Shown: positions 53,460-62,994 of the stretch, in pieces
Layout: each line of letters opens with the position of its first letter
Numbering within the stretch: the stretch's first letter is position 1
Assembly: GCF_039532215.1 (NCBI RefSeq)
Contig: NZ_BAAARN010000001.1
Coordinates: 1,349,942 to 1,413,941, forward strand
DNA: 64,000 bases
Source of the DNA: Pedococcus aerophilus
GTDB lineage: Bacteria; Actinomycetota; Actinomycetes; Actinomycetales; Dermatophilaceae
Reading direction: 5' to 3'
Program-made: the position numbers and the translations under genes
Notes under the pieces: generated by a model
What the model was told of the DNA's origin: nothing
Databases searched by the model: none
Seen by the model: only the letters and a program-made list of their open reading frames with translations

Positions 53460-54386
53460 GTGCACCTCACCACCACTTCACAGCGTGCCCTCGTTATGGT
53501 CACCCTCGTGTCCCTCCTCGGCGTCCTGGGCGTCAGCGCCGCCGCACAGGCGGACGCCGCCCCGCGCGCCGCGAAGGGCAAGCGGGTCGCTGCCGCCGTC
53601 ACCCGCGTCGACCGCCCGGCGGCCGCCCGCGCGATGTGGGTGTGGGACACCTCGGACCCGGCGGGGGTCGTCGCCCTCGCCACCTCCCGCGGCATCGGCC
53701 AGCTGTATGCCGCCGTGCCCCCGAACGTGGGCACCTCGCCCCAGCTCGCCGACCTCCGCGAGCTGGTCGGCCTCGCCGACGCGGCCGGGCTGCGGGTCGA
53801 CGCCCTCGGTGGCGACGTGGGCTGGGTCGACGACCCCGCGTGGGTGGTCGGTAACTGGCTCAAGCCGGCCCTGGCCACCGGCTTGTTCACGGGGGTGCAC
53901 GTCGACATGGAGCCCTACAACACCCCCGCCTGGACCAAGAGCCGCAAGACGGTGGTCAAGAAGTACCTCGCCGCCCTCGACGCCTTCCAGGTCGCGGCGG
54001 GCGCCACCCCGATCGAGGCGGACATCCCGTTCTGGTTCGACGAGGTCCCGGCCAACGGCTCGACCTTCGACCGCGAGATCATGAAGCGCACCGACGCCGT
54101 GACGGTGATGGCCTACCGGCGGCTCGCCGACGGCCCGGATGGCACGATCGCCTTGTCCGCCAACGAGATCCGCTCCGGCGCTGGGCTCGGGGTGAAGGTC
54201 CGCATCGGCCAGGAGACCAACCACCTCGGCGACGACCCGACCTCCGTGAAGCAGACCTTCCACGGCCAGACGCTGACGCAGATGGAGACCCAGCTCCGTC
54301 TCGTCACCGCGGCGTACGACGGTTCGGCAGGCTTCGCCGGGCTGGCGATCCACGACGCCATCGGCTACGCCGCCATCACCGACTGA
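53460..54386 (+). CDS. Secreted TIM-barrel-like hypothetical protein
   Basis: 308 residues from the GTG at 53460 (GAAAGGA upstream). Signal peptide ends near AAAQADAAPR. The mature part looks like a glycosidase-type barrel: MWVWDTSDPAGVVALATSRG, LGGDVGWVDDPAWV, GVHVDMEPYN with acidic residues at a strand end, DAVTVMAYRR, VRIGQETNHLG. I cannot place it in a named GH family. The convergent truA overlaps its last 11 nt. Divergent from the ABC-F gene across 228 nt. Confidence 0.7.
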   Translation: MHLTTTSQRALVMVTLVSLLGVLGVSAAAQADAAPRAAKGKRVAAAVTRVDRPAAARAMWVWDTSDPAGVVALATSRGIGQLYAAVPPNVGTSPQLADLRELVGLADAAGLRVDALGGDVGWVDDPAWVVGNWLKPALATGLFTGVHVDMEPYNTPAWTKSRKTVVKKYLAALDAFQVAAGATPIEADIPFWFDEVPANGSTFDREIMKRTDAVTVMAYRRLADGPDGTIALSANEIRSGAGLGVKVRIGQETNHLGDDPTSVKQTFHGQTLTQMETQLRLVTAAYDGSAGFAGLAIHDAIGYAAITD

Positions 54387-55257
54387 CGGTTCCGGGTAGC
54401 GAGCGCACCGAGCGTGACTCGGCGGCGCGGGCCGCGAGGCCCTCCTCGCCCGGGTAGACGACCTCCTCGAGGGACAGCCCGTGCGGCGGCATCACGCTCA
54501 CGGCAGGGTCGCGACGGCTGGCCCGCAGGACCTGGGCCGGCCAGTCCCGGGGCCGCCTGCCCTCCCCGACCGGCACGACGACCCCCACGAGGGAACGCAC
54601 CATCGAGTGGCAGAAGGCGTCGGCGACGACCGTGGCCGCAAGGGTCCCGTCGTCCAGCCGGTCCCACGAGTACTCCAGCAGGGTGCGGACGGTGGTCGCG
54701 CCCTCACGCTTCTTGCAGAACGCCGCGAAGTCGTTCAACCCCACCAGGGTCCGCGCCGCGGCGTCCATGGCCTCGACGTCGAGCGCCTTCTTCGTGAGCA
54801 CGGTGTCGCGCCGGCGCAGCGGGTCGGCGTGGGCGGGGTCGTCGGCGAGCCGGTAGAGGTAGCGACGGCGCAGCGCCGAGAACCTGGCGTCGAACCCCTC
54901 GGGGGCCGGCCCCACCCTGCGCACGACGACGTCCGCAGGGAGTATGCCGCCGAGCCGGGTCCGCGCGGCGACCCCCGGCTCGCGGTCGGAGCGACCGGGC
55001 ACCGCGGCCCACGCCGCGGCATCGACGTCGGCGTGCACGACCTGGCCACGGGCATGGACACCGGCGTCGGTGCGGCCGGCCACCGTGAGCCGCACCGGTG
55101 CAGGAGCCCGCAGCAGCGTGGTCAGCGCAGCCGACAGCTCCCCCTCGACGGTGCGCAGCCCGGGCTGGGCGGCCCACCCCGAGAAGTCGGTCCCGTCGTA
55201 CGCGAGGTCGATCCGGATCCGGAGCGTGCGAGCGGGTGCGTCCGCCTCCTCGACCAT
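54376..55257 (-). CDS. truA: tRNA pseudouridine synthase A
   Basis: 293 residues; makes pseudouridine at tRNA positions 38-40. The catalytic Asp is in AGRTDAGVHARGQVVH. YDGTDFSGWAAQPG and FCHSMVRSLVG are the other signatures. It normally follows rplQ directly, but here an acyltransferase and an opposite-strand MFS gene lie between. Confidence 0.95.
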   Translation of the reverse strand: MVEEADAPARTLRIRIDLAYDGTDFSGWAAQPGLRTVEGELSAALTTLLRAPAPVRLTVAGRTDAGVHARGQVVHADVDAAAWAAVPGRSDREPGVAARTRLGGILPADVVVRRVGPAPEGFDARFSALRRRYLYRLADDPAHADPLRRRDTVLTKKALDVEAMDAAARTLVGLNDFAAFCKKREGATTVRTLLEYSWDRLDDGTLAATVVADAFCHSMVRSLVGVVVPVGEGRRPRDWPAQVLRASRRDPAVSVMPPHGLSLEEVVYPGEEGLAARAAESRSVRSLPGTVSR

Positions 55258-55335
55258 GCCGCCAGCCTATCGACGGACGGGTGGCGCGTTCTCGACTCCA
55301 CCCCACGGCTGGGGTCGTTCTGCCACAGTGTCCCG

Positions 55336-56526
55336 GTGAGCGATCCGAGGACCACCGCGGCCACCTCAGCCGACTCCCTGTCGCGGCAGCGCTTCGGCAT
55401 CGCGGCGACCTTCGCGGTCCAGGGGCTGCTGTTCATCTCGGTGACGACGCGGCTGCCGCGCTTCCAGGACCGTTGGGACCTCGACGAGCTGTTCATCACG
55501 GGGCTGCTGCTCATGGTGGTCCTGCTCGCCGGGGTGGGCTCGGTGCTCAGCGAGCCGGGCGCCCGCCGGCTCGGGAGCGCCACCGTGCTGCGCACGGCGT
55601 TCGGCCTCATCGCGGTCGGGCTCGCTCTCGTCGCCCTCGCCCCCCAGCGCGGAGTCTTCGTCGCCGGTCTTGCCGTCTACGGCGTCGGGCTCGGCGCCGT
55701 GGACGCGGCGGGCAACATGCAGGCCGTCGCCCTCGAGCACCGCTGGGGTCGCACGATCCTGCCGTCCTTCCACGGGGCGTGGACCGTCGGCGGCATCGTC
55801 GGCACCCTCGTCGCCATCGCGGTGACCGGGCTCGACCTGACGTCGGGGTTGCTCCCGCTCGCTCTGGTGGCTGCGCTCGTCACGGCCGTCCCCCTGCTGC
55901 CCCACGCGGTCTCGGCCGTCGGCGACGCCCCGGCGTCCGTCCCGCTCGACATCCCCTGGCGACGCATCAGCCTCCTGGGGGCGGCGATGGTGCTCTTCTA
56001 CATGGTCGACACGGCCGCCACGACCTGGGGACCGGTCTTCCTCAAGTCCACCCATGGCGCCCCCGAATGGCTGCTGCCGCTGGCCACCCTCCCCTACCTC
56101 GTCGCGAGCGGCCTGACCCGCCTCCTCGGCGACCGGTCCGTCGAACGCTTCGGCTCGGTCCCCCTGCTGCGGGCGGGGGCCCTCGCCGCCAGCCTGGGGC
56201 TGGCCGTCATCGTCTTCTCCCCGACCTGGCCGGTGGCGGTCCTGGGGTTCACCGTGGTCGGCGCTGCTGTCGCCGTCATCGCGCCGCTGAGCTTCTCCGC
56301 AGCGGCGGTGGTCGCCGGTGACGGGGTGGACGGCGAGGCACGTCGGGCGCGGGTCGACGCCGTGATCGCCCGCTTCAACCAGTTCAACTACCTCGGTGGC
56401 CTGCTCGGTGCGGTGCTCACCGGTGCGGTCGGGCAGGACTCGCTGCGGGTCGGCTTCGCGGTCCCCATGGTCCTGGTGCTGCTCATCCTCCCGCTGGCCC
56501 CGGTGTTCCGCGCCCGTCGCGTCTGA
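55336..56526 (+). CDS. MFS transporter
   Basis: 396 residues, about 12 helices, GTG start at 55336. LPRFQDRWDLDELFITGLLL in the first loop and the GLGAVDAAGNMQAVALEHRWGR segment recall the sugar/FucP-like and YfkF-like MFS group that includes predicted fucose permeases. Substrate not predictable. Transcribed against its neighbours truA and the acyltransferase. Confidence 0.85.
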   Translation: MSDPRTTAATSADSLSRQRFGIAATFAVQGLLFISVTTRLPRFQDRWDLDELFITGLLLMVVLLAGVGSVLSEPGARRLGSATVLRTAFGLIAVGLALVALAPQRGVFVAGLAVYGVGLGAVDAAGNMQAVALEHRWGRTILPSFHGAWTVGGIVGTLVAIAVTGLDLTSGLLPLALVAALVTAVPLLPHAVSAVGDAPASVPLDIPWRRISLLGAAMVLFYMVDTAATTWGPVFLKSTHGAPEWLLPLATLPYLVASGLTRLLGDRSVERFGSVPLLRAGALAASLGLAVIVFSPTWPVAVLGFTVVGAAVAVIAPLSFSAAAVVAGDGVDGEARRARVDAVIARFNQFNYLGGLLGAVLTGAVGQDSLRVGFAVPMVLVLLILPLAPVFRARRV

Positions 56527-56568
56527 CGGGCAGCACGAGGCACACCGCACCCGGCCGCGGCGGCGTGG

Positions 56569-58692
56569 TCAGGGCCACACCCCTGAATCCCGCAGGCGCC
56601 GCTCGAGCACGGGTGCCAGCGTCGCGGCATACGTCCGGGTGAGGTGGTTGTCGTCCAGGTAGACCCAGACGTTCCCCACCGAGGGCGGGCACACGCCCTC
56701 GGGACAGATGTGGTCGGTCAGGTCGATCGACGCGAACCCGTCGGTGCCGGCGAGCGCGTCGGCCGGGTTGGCCGCCGCCAGCTTGCGGGTCACCGGTGCG
56801 CGGCAACGCGGGGACGAGTCCCCCTCCTCGAGGACGCAGCCGACCACCCCGAACGTCCACCGTGGGTTGTCGCGCAGCCCCACGACCGGTATGCCGCGTC
56901 CGGTCAGGGCGCGCACGGCGGCTGGGTACCCACCCACGAGGCGCTCCGCCGCCGTGCTGCGGTGGGCCGCCGTCGACACCGTGACCACGAGGTCGGGCCG
57001 GTGCCTCAGGAGGTAGTCCGTGGCGGCGGCGTTGATGGCGCCGCACTCCCCCTCCCGGCTCGCCGCGTCGCCGAAGGAACAGCCGCCCTTGAGCAGGGCG
57101 ACCAGTCGCCAGCCCTGCGCCCGCGCCGTGGGTTGGAGCGCAGCGAGCCACTGCTCGGCGTGCGAGTCGCCCACGACGACGACGGTGCGGCTCGCCGTCC
57201 CCGGCGGCTCCTGGACCGTGCAGGTCAGCGGGGCCTCGGCCGCCCAGGCTCCCGAGCACCGCTGGGGCAGGGAGACGAACTCCTGCCTCAGGGCGGTGGT
57301 CGCCGGGAGGCGGTCCTCGACCGGCAGCTGGGCCGTCGTTGCGCCCGCTGCGGTCCCGGTCCGGACCTCGACCGCGCGGGCTCCCGGGTACTGCGCCACG
57401 GCCACGCCTGTGGCCACGAGCGTCGAACGGTCGGCATCCGCGTCGAGGCGGGCCAGTCCGAAGCCGCAGACGGCCACGGCGGGGAGCAGGAAGGCCCCCA
57501 CGACGGTCGCGGACCGCCAGCTGGGCCCCTGCGTCCGCGGCAACCGGCGCAGCGGCTCCTCGACGAAGCGGGAGAGCAGCAGGGCCAGCACGAGCGAGGA
57601 CCCGACGACGGCGGCGCCGTCCACCAAGCCGGCACGCGAACGGCCGCTGGCGGCCAGCCACAGGACGAGGACGGGCCAGTGCACGAGGTAGAGGGTGTAG
57701 GCCGTCCCGCCGAGCCGGACCAGCGCCGCGGACGAGAGGACCCGGTCCACGGCGAACCGGTGTCCGGTGCGTCCGGCCACGAGGACCGCTGCCGCCGAGA
57801 GGGTCGGCCACAGCGCGAGGTAGCCGGGGAAGGCCTGCGTCACCTGGAGCACCAGGCCACAGCTGAGCATGCCGACGATCCCCGCCCAGCCCAGCACCAC
57901 CCGGGCCACCAGGGGCAGGGCGACCCTGGCGGCCGCCAGGGCGAGCAGCGTCCCGAGGGCGAACTCCCAGAGGCGGGCTCCCCCGTCGAAGTAGGCGAAG
58001 GCCTGCCGCTCCCGGGTCGTCACGACCGAGTAGACGAAGGACACGACGAAGACGGCTCCGAAGGCCAGCGCGACGAGGCGTCGAAGCGGCCACCCGGAGC
58101 GGCGGGACAGCACGGCGAGGGCGACCAGCAGCAGCGGCCAGAGCACGAACACCTGGCCCTGCAGCGACAGCGACCAGAAGTGCTGCAGCGGGCTCGCGAG
58201 CCCCTGGTCGGCGGCGTAGTAGTCCACGGACCGACGGGCCAGCAGCCAGTTCTGGGCGTAGCCGAGCGAGGCCGCGGCCTCGACGAGCAGGTCCCGCCAG
58301 CGCGTGGCCGGCAGGACGAGCCACGACGCGACCAGGGTGGCCACGACGACCACGGCCGCTGCCGGCACGAGCCGCTGGAAGACGTGCAGCCAGTGCCGTG
58401 GCAGCCAGACACGTTCGCCCGACTCGAGCCTGCGCACGAGGCTGCCGCTCATGAGGAACGCCGACAGCAGGAGGAAGACGTCGATGCCACCGGACACCCG
58501 GCCCAGCCACACGTGGTAGGTCACCACCATGAGGACCGCGAGGGCACGCAGCCCCTGGACCTCGGGCCGGTAGCCGCGTGGGATCGCCGATCCGGTGGCC
58601 GGGATGCGCCCGCCCGTGCTGGTCGTGTCGGGTGTCGTGGCCGTGGTCCGGGGGGTGGCAAGGGTCACGGCGCCAGTCCACCGAGTCGTCAT
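56569..58692 (-). CDS. OafA-type acyltransferase with SGNH domain
   Basis: 707 residues. An N-terminal acyltransferase-3 membrane domain (about 40-395) has YRPEVQGLRALAVLMVVTYH and GGIDVFLLLSAFLMSG. A C-terminal periplasm-facing SGNH domain (about 470-705) has the catalytic Ser in VVVGDSHAEQW and the Asp/His pair in YLDDNHLT. Such proteins O-acetylate cell-wall or surface glycans. It separates truA from rplQ. Confidence 0.92.
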   Translation of the reverse strand: MTTRWTGAVTLATPRTTATTPDTTSTGGRIPATGSAIPRGYRPEVQGLRALAVLMVVTYHVWLGRVSGGIDVFLLLSAFLMSGSLVRRLESGERVWLPRHWLHVFQRLVPAAAVVVVATLVASWLVLPATRWRDLLVEAAASLGYAQNWLLARRSVDYYAADQGLASPLQHFWSLSLQGQVFVLWPLLLVALAVLSRRSGWPLRRLVALAFGAVFVVSFVYSVVTTRERQAFAYFDGGARLWEFALGTLLALAAARVALPLVARVVLGWAGIVGMLSCGLVLQVTQAFPGYLALWPTLSAAAVLVAGRTGHRFAVDRVLSSAALVRLGGTAYTLYLVHWPVLVLWLAASGRSRAGLVDGAAVVGSSLVLALLLSRFVEEPLRRLPRTQGPSWRSATVVGAFLLPAVAVCGFGLARLDADADRSTLVATGVAVAQYPGARAVEVRTGTAAGATTAQLPVEDRLPATTALRQEFVSLPQRCSGAWAAEAPLTCTVQEPPGTASRTVVVVGDSHAEQWLAALQPTARAQGWRLVALLKGGCSFGDAASREGECGAINAAATDYLLRHRPDLVVTVSTAAHRSTAAERLVGGYPAAVRALTGRGIPVVGLRDNPRWTFGVVGCVLEEGDSSPRCRAPVTRKLAAANPADALAGTDGFASIDLTDHICPEGVCPPSVGNVWVYLDDNHLTRTYAATLAPVLERRLRDSGVWP

Positions 58693-58739
58693 GACGCCCC
58701 GGTGGCCCGACAGCGACCGGCGGGTGAAGCAGACATGGC

Positions 58740-58776
58740 GAAGGGCCGCCCACCCCGGTGGGGTGGACGGCCCTTC
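58740..58776 (-). terminator. Terminator after rplQ
   Basis: GAAGGGCCG and CCACCCC pair with GGGGTGG and CGGCCCTTC across one C-A mismatch and a GGT loop. It ends the alpha operon 24 nt after the rplQ stop, and lies between rplQ and the acyltransferase gene. Confidence 0.8.
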
Positions 58777-58799
58777 GAGTGCAGCCAGGGGCTACGAGG

Positions 58800-59501
58800 T
58801 CAGGAACCGGCCTTGGTGAAGCCAGCCTTCTCGGCGTCCTCGGCGGACTTGAACCAGAACTCGGCCACGGTCTGCTCGAACCACTGGCCATCGGCCTCAT
58901 GGTACTTGCCGGAGTCGGCGTTGCCCTTGACGACGTAGGCCTCGTCGGGCGAGGAACCGTCCTCGTTCGCGGCGACAGCACCCTCGGGAACCGCCGCAGC
59001 CTCGGTGGTGGTCTCGGTCGTGTCCTCGGCCTTGGCCTCGTCCTCGGCGGCCTTGGTCTCGGCAGCAGCGTCCTTGGCCTCGGCCTGCTTGGCGGAGCGC
59101 TTGGTGGCGGCCTCCGCCTCCTTGACCGTGGCCTTCTTGGCGATGGGCTCGCGGACGAGCTCGATCACGGCCATGGGGGCGTTGTCACCCTTGCGGGCGC
59201 CGATCTTGGTGATGCGGGTGTAGCCACCGGGACGCTCGGCCATGTCGGGCGCGATCTCGGTGAAGAGACGGTGCACGACACCCTTGTCGGAGATGACCGA
59301 CAGGACGCGACGACGGGCGTGGAGGTCACCGCGCTTGGCGAACGTCACGAGACGCTCGGCCAGCGGGCGCAGGCGCTTGGCCTTGGCCTCGGTGGTGGTG
59401 ATGGAGTCGTGCTCGAAGAGCGAGCTCGCGAGGTTCGCCAGGATGAGGCGCTCGTGAGCCGGACCGCCGCCGAGACGGGGACCCTTGGTGGGCGTAGGCA
59501 T
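58800..59501 (-). CDS. rplQ: 50S ribosomal protein L17 with long C-terminal extension
   Basis: 233 residues; the L17 fold takes the first 118 ([20 protein letters not shown] to IELVREP). A 65-residue Ala/Glu/Lys/Thr linker then leads to a small C-terminal module (about 190-233) with [20 protein letters not shown] and [16 protein letters not shown], seen on some actinobacterial ribosomal and secreted proteins. Last gene of the alpha operon. Confidence 0.95.
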   Translation of the reverse strand: MPTPTKGPRLGGGPAHERLILANLASSLFEHDSITTTEAKAKRLRPLAERLVTFAKRGDLHARRRVLSVISDKGVVHRLFTEIAPDMAERPGGYTRITKIGARKGDNAPMAVIELVREPIAKKATVKEAEAATKRSAKQAEAKDAAAETKAAEDEAKAEDTTETTTEAAAVPEGAVAANEDGSSPDEAYVVKGNADSGKYHEADGQWFEQTVAEFWFKSAEDAEKAGFTKAGS

Positions 59502-59563
59502 TCTTAGGTTCTCCTTGGTGTGTGAGGTGGCGGTGTTCGGACCGCCACCTCAGCGGCGGTTGG

Positions 59564-60598
59564 TCAGAGCTGCTCGTCTTCGGCCAGCGCGCGGCCGTCG
59601 TCAGCGAAGTCGTCGTCGTAGTCGCCGTAGTTGTCAGCGATCGCGCTCGGGTCGAACCCGGGCGGGCTGTCCTTGAGCGCCAGGCCCATGCCGACGAGCT
59701 TGGCCTTGACCTCGTCGATCGACTTCGCACCGAAGTTGCGGATGTCGAGCAGGTCGGCCTCGCTGCGTCCGACGAGCTCACCCACGGTGTGGATGCCCTC
59801 GCGCTTGAGGCAGTTGTAGGACCGGACGGTGAGGTCGAGGTCCTCGATCGGCAGCGCCAGGTCGGCGGCCAGAGCGGCGTCGGTCGGCGACGGGCCCATG
59901 TCGATGCCCTCGGCCTCGACGTTGAGCTCACGGGCCAGGCCGAACAGCTCGACCAGGGTCTTGCCGGCGGAGGCCATGGCGTCACGGGGAGCCATCGAGT
60001 TCTTCGTCTCGACGTCGACGATGAGCTTGTCGAAGTCGGTGCGCTGCTCGACACGGGTCGCCTCGACCTTGTAGGTCACGGCGAGCACGGGCGAGTAGAT
60101 GGAGTCGACCGGGATGCGGCCGATCTCCTGGTCGCCGGACTTGTTCTGGTTGGCGGAGACGTAGCCGCGACCGCGCTCGACGGTCAGCTCCATCTCGACC
60201 TTGCCCTTGCCGTTGAGCGTGGCGATGTGCAGGTCGGGGTTGTGCACCTCGACACCTGCGGGCGGCGCGATGTCCGCAGCGGTGACCGGGCCGGAGCCGG
60301 TCTTGCGCAGGTACATCACGACGGGCTCGTCGTGCTCCGAGGAGACGACCAGGCCCTTGATGTTGAGGATGATCTCAGTGACGTCCTCCTTGACCCCGGG
60401 GATCGTGGAGAACTCGTGCAGCACACCGTCGATGCGGATGCTGGTGACGGCGGCACCGGGGATGCTCGACAGGAGCGTGCGGCGCATGGAGTTACCGAGC
60501 GTGTAGCCGAAGCCGGGCTCGAGGGGCTCGATGACGAAGCGGCTGCGGTTGTCCGCAACGACCTCTTCGCTGAGTGAGGGGCGCTGTGCGATGAGCAC
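59564..60598 (-). CDS. rpoA: RNA polymerase alpha subunit
   Basis: 344 residues. N-terminal dimerisation domain with [21 protein letters not shown]-terminal DNA-binding domain with [20 protein letters not shown] and [14 protein letters not shown]. The C-terminal tail is very acidic. The TTG/ATG-rich start region reads [12 protein letters not shown], normal for Actinobacteria. rplQ follows 62 nt later. Confidence 0.97.
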   Translation of the reverse strand: MLIAQRPSLSEEVVADNRSRFVIEPLEPGFGYTLGNSMRRTLLSSIPGAAVTSIRIDGVLHEFSTIPGVKEDVTEIILNIKGLVVSSEHDEPVVMYLRKTGSGPVTAADIAPPAGVEVHNPDLHIATLNGKGKVEMELTVERGRGYVSANQNKSGDQEIGRIPVDSIYSPVLAVTYKVEATRVEQRTDFDKLIVDVETKNSMAPRDAMASAGKTLVELFGLARELNVEAEGIDMGPSPTDAALAADLALPIEDLDLTVRSYNCLKREGIHTVGELVGRSEADLLDIRNFGAKSIDEVKAKLVGMGLALKDSPPGFDPSAIADNYGDYDDDFADDGRALAEDEQL

Positions 60599-60707
60599 GG
60601 GGTGGTTCCTTTCTCGTCGGCGACCGCTATATGACGCCGATGAAGTCGCCGGTTGTCAGCCGGCCGGCCGGTCCACCTCTGTCTGTGGTCCGGACCAGAT
60701 CCGCTCG

Positions 60708-60742
60708 GTATGGCGCGGGCGCACGGGGCGCCCGCGCCATAC
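60708..60742 (-). terminator. Perfect 15-bp hairpin between rpsD and rpoA
   Basis: GTATGGCGCGGGCGC pairs exactly with GCGCCCGCGCCATAC around ACGGG. It sits 12 nt after the rpsD stop within an otherwise continuous ribosomal operon. It may attenuate transcription into rpoA or protect the upstream message from decay. Confidence 0.6.
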
Positions 60743-60753
60743 GGAGGTGTGGA

Positions 60754-61362
60754 TCAGTTCTTCGAGTAGAGCTCGACGATCAGCTGCTCCGTGAGGATCG
60801 TGTCGATCTGCGCACGCTCCGGGAGCTGGTGGATCATGATCTGCAGCGTGCCCGGGACGACCTGCATCCAGGCCGGGGTGGGGCGCTCGCCGAAGGTCTG
60901 GCGAGCCAGCTCGATCGGGAAGGTGTTCACGGACTTCTCGCGAACGGTGATGATGTCGTACTGCTCGACGCGGTAGGACGGGACGTCCACGCGCACGCCG
61001 TTCACCTCGAAGTGGCCGTGCGTGACGAGCTGGCGCGCCGCACGACGGGTGCGGGCCAGGCCGGCGCGGTAGACCACGTTGTCCAGGCGGGACTCGAGGA
61101 TCTGCAGCAGGGTCTCACCGGTCTTGCCAGAGCGGCGCGAGGCCTCCTGGTAGTACCCGCGGAACTGCTTCTCCATGACGCCGTAGGTGAAGCGGGCCTT
61201 CTGCTTCTCCTGCAGCTGGGTGAGGTACTCCTTCTCCTGCATCCGGCGACGGCCGTGCTGGCCGGGCGGGAAGGGACGGAGCTCGAAGTTCTTGTCGCCG
61301 CCGACGAGGTCGACCTTGAGGCGACGCGACTTCTTGGTGATGGGGCCGGTGTAACGAGCCAT
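60754..61362 (-). CDS. rpsD: 30S ribosomal protein S4
   Basis: 202 residues; primary 16S rRNA-binding protein. ARYTGPITKKSRRLKVDLVG at the N-terminus, and the S4 RNA-binding domain has ESRLDNVVYRAGLARTRRAA. The N-terminal zinc cysteines are absent (zinc-free form). Starts 23 nt after rpsK. Confidence 0.97.
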   Translation of the reverse strand: MARYTGPITKKSRRLKVDLVGGDKNFELRPFPPGQHGRRRMQEKEYLTQLQEKQKARFTYGVMEKQFRGYYQEASRRSGKTGETLLQILESRLDNVVYRAGLARTRRAARQLVTHGHFEVNGVRVDVPSYRVEQYDIITVREKSVNTFPIELARQTFGERPTPAWMQVVPGTLQIMIHQLPERAQIDTILTEQLIVELYSKN

Positions 61363-61385
61363 GAGTGTTCTCTATCTCCCAGTTC

Positions 61386-61789
61386 TCAGACGCGACGGCG
61401 CTTGGGCGGGCGGACGCCGTTGTGCGGCGAGGGGGTGACGTCGCTGATCGCGCCAACCTCGAGGCCGGTGGCGGTCAGGGAGCGGATGGCGGTCTCACGA
61501 CCGGAGCCCGGACCCTTGACGAAGACGTCGACCTTGCGCATGCCGTGCTCCATCGCGCGACGGGCGGCAGCCTCGGCAGCCATCTGCGCGGCGAAGGGGG
61601 TGGACTTGCGCGAGCCCTTGAAGCCGACCTGGCCGGCGGAGGCCCAGGAGATCACGGCACCGGTGGGGTCGGTGATCGAGATGATCGTGTTGTTGAACGT
61701 GCTCTTGATGTGAGCGTGCCCGTGGGCGACGTTCTTCTTCTCCTTGCGGCGCACCTTCTTGGCGCCAGCGGTACGAGCCTTGGGAGGCA

Positions 61790-61790
<1 letters not shown>
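61386..61790 (-). CDS. rpsK: 30S ribosomal protein S11
   Basis: 134 residues. [20 protein letters not shown] and [14 protein letters not shown] are typical, as is the C-terminal [17 protein letters not shown]. The ATG shares one base with the rpsM stop (TAATG). Confidence 0.97.
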
Positions 61791-62167
<377 letters not shown>

Positions 62168-62427
62168 GTTGTGTGTTCCTTTGTGTTTCACCGGAGGTCT
62201 GGTGCAGTACCGTTCCGGGCTCGTTCCCGAAGCTTTCCTCGGGGCACCGGTCCTCGGCCTCCGGGCCGGGGGTGACGTCCTGGTCGGCATGGATGTCGTC
62301 TGGTCGACGACGCCGCGCACAGGGGCCGGGTACTGCGTCATTCACTTGTCTGCGCTTCTCGAAGAGTTGCGACTGGTGCTCCGGGCGTGGCCCGGTGCGG
62401 AGGTCCCTGTCGGGACCCAGGTCATGC
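62168..62427 (-). other. Gap between rpmJ and rpsM
   Basis: 260 nt inside the ribosomal operon, long for this cluster. No credible gene. It may hold a secondary promoter for rpsM-rplQ, but I found no convincing boxes. Confidence 0.5.
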
Positions 62428-62541
62428 TCAGCCCTGGCGCTGCTTGTGGCGCAGGTTCTCGCAGATGACCATGACCCGACCGTGACGGCGGATCACCTTG
62501 CACTTGTCGCAGATCTTCTTGACGCTCGGCTGAACCTTCAT
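62428..62541 (-). CDS. rpmJ: 50S ribosomal protein L36
   Basis: 37 residues: [20 protein letters not shown] to the C-terminal HKQRQG. Zinc ligands Cys11, Cys14, Cys27 and His32 make it the zinc-binding (C+) form. Too short to be found by length alone; identified by its sequence and place after infA. Confidence 0.96.
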   Translation of the reverse strand: MKVQPSVKKICDKCKVIRRHGRVMVICENLRHKQRQG

Positions 62542-62611
62542 AGCCTCTGCTTCGAGTCGATCTGGCACTGCCGACCCGGACGGGCCTGCAGGTCTTGCGG
62601 TTGGTGCGTGC

Positions 62612-62833
62612 TCAGCGGTAGCGGAAGACGATCCGGCCACGGGTCAGGTCGTACGGGCTGAGCTCAACGACCACACGGTCCTCGGGGAGGATCCGGATGT
62701 AGTGCTGACGCATCTTGCCCGAGATGTGAGCGAGAACCTTGTGACCGTTCGTGAGCTCGACCCGGAACATCGCGTTCGGGAGAGCCTCGACGATCGTGCC
62801 CTCGATCTCGATGACACCGTCCTTCTTGGCCAT
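62612..62833 (-). CDS. infA: Translation initiation factor IF-1
   Basis: 73 residues, one OB fold: [20 protein letters not shown] to [16 protein letters not shown]. Binds the 30S A site during initiation. Heads infA-rpmJ-rpsM-rpsK-rpsD-rpoA-rplQ with its own predicted promoter. Confidence 0.97.
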   Translation of the reverse strand: MAKKDGVIEIEGTIVEALPNAMFRVELTNGHKVLAHISGKMRQHYIRILPEDRVVVELSPYDLTRGRIVFRYR

Positions 62834-62920
62834 AGCCTCCACAATCTGCTGCATCGGTCTGCCCCAGGCTGGAACAGACACATGGAAACCGGCACGCGCG
62901 CACACGCATGCCGACGTAAC

Positions 62921-62950
62921 AGTCTACGTCAGGCCCCCCTCAGGCACGAA
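62921..62950 (-). promoter_or_regulatory. Predicted infA operon promoter
   Basis: Minus-strand TTCGTG (62950-62945) and TAGACT (62926-62921), 18 nt apart, in the 161-nt map-infA gap. TAGACT with following GTTACGTC resembles infA upstream regions of other Actinobacteria, from memory. It would give a leader of about 80 nt. Confidence 0.5.
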
Positions 62951-62994
62951 ATCGCGCCGGGACGAGCAGGGACCGTGCAGGACGGAGCGCGAGC

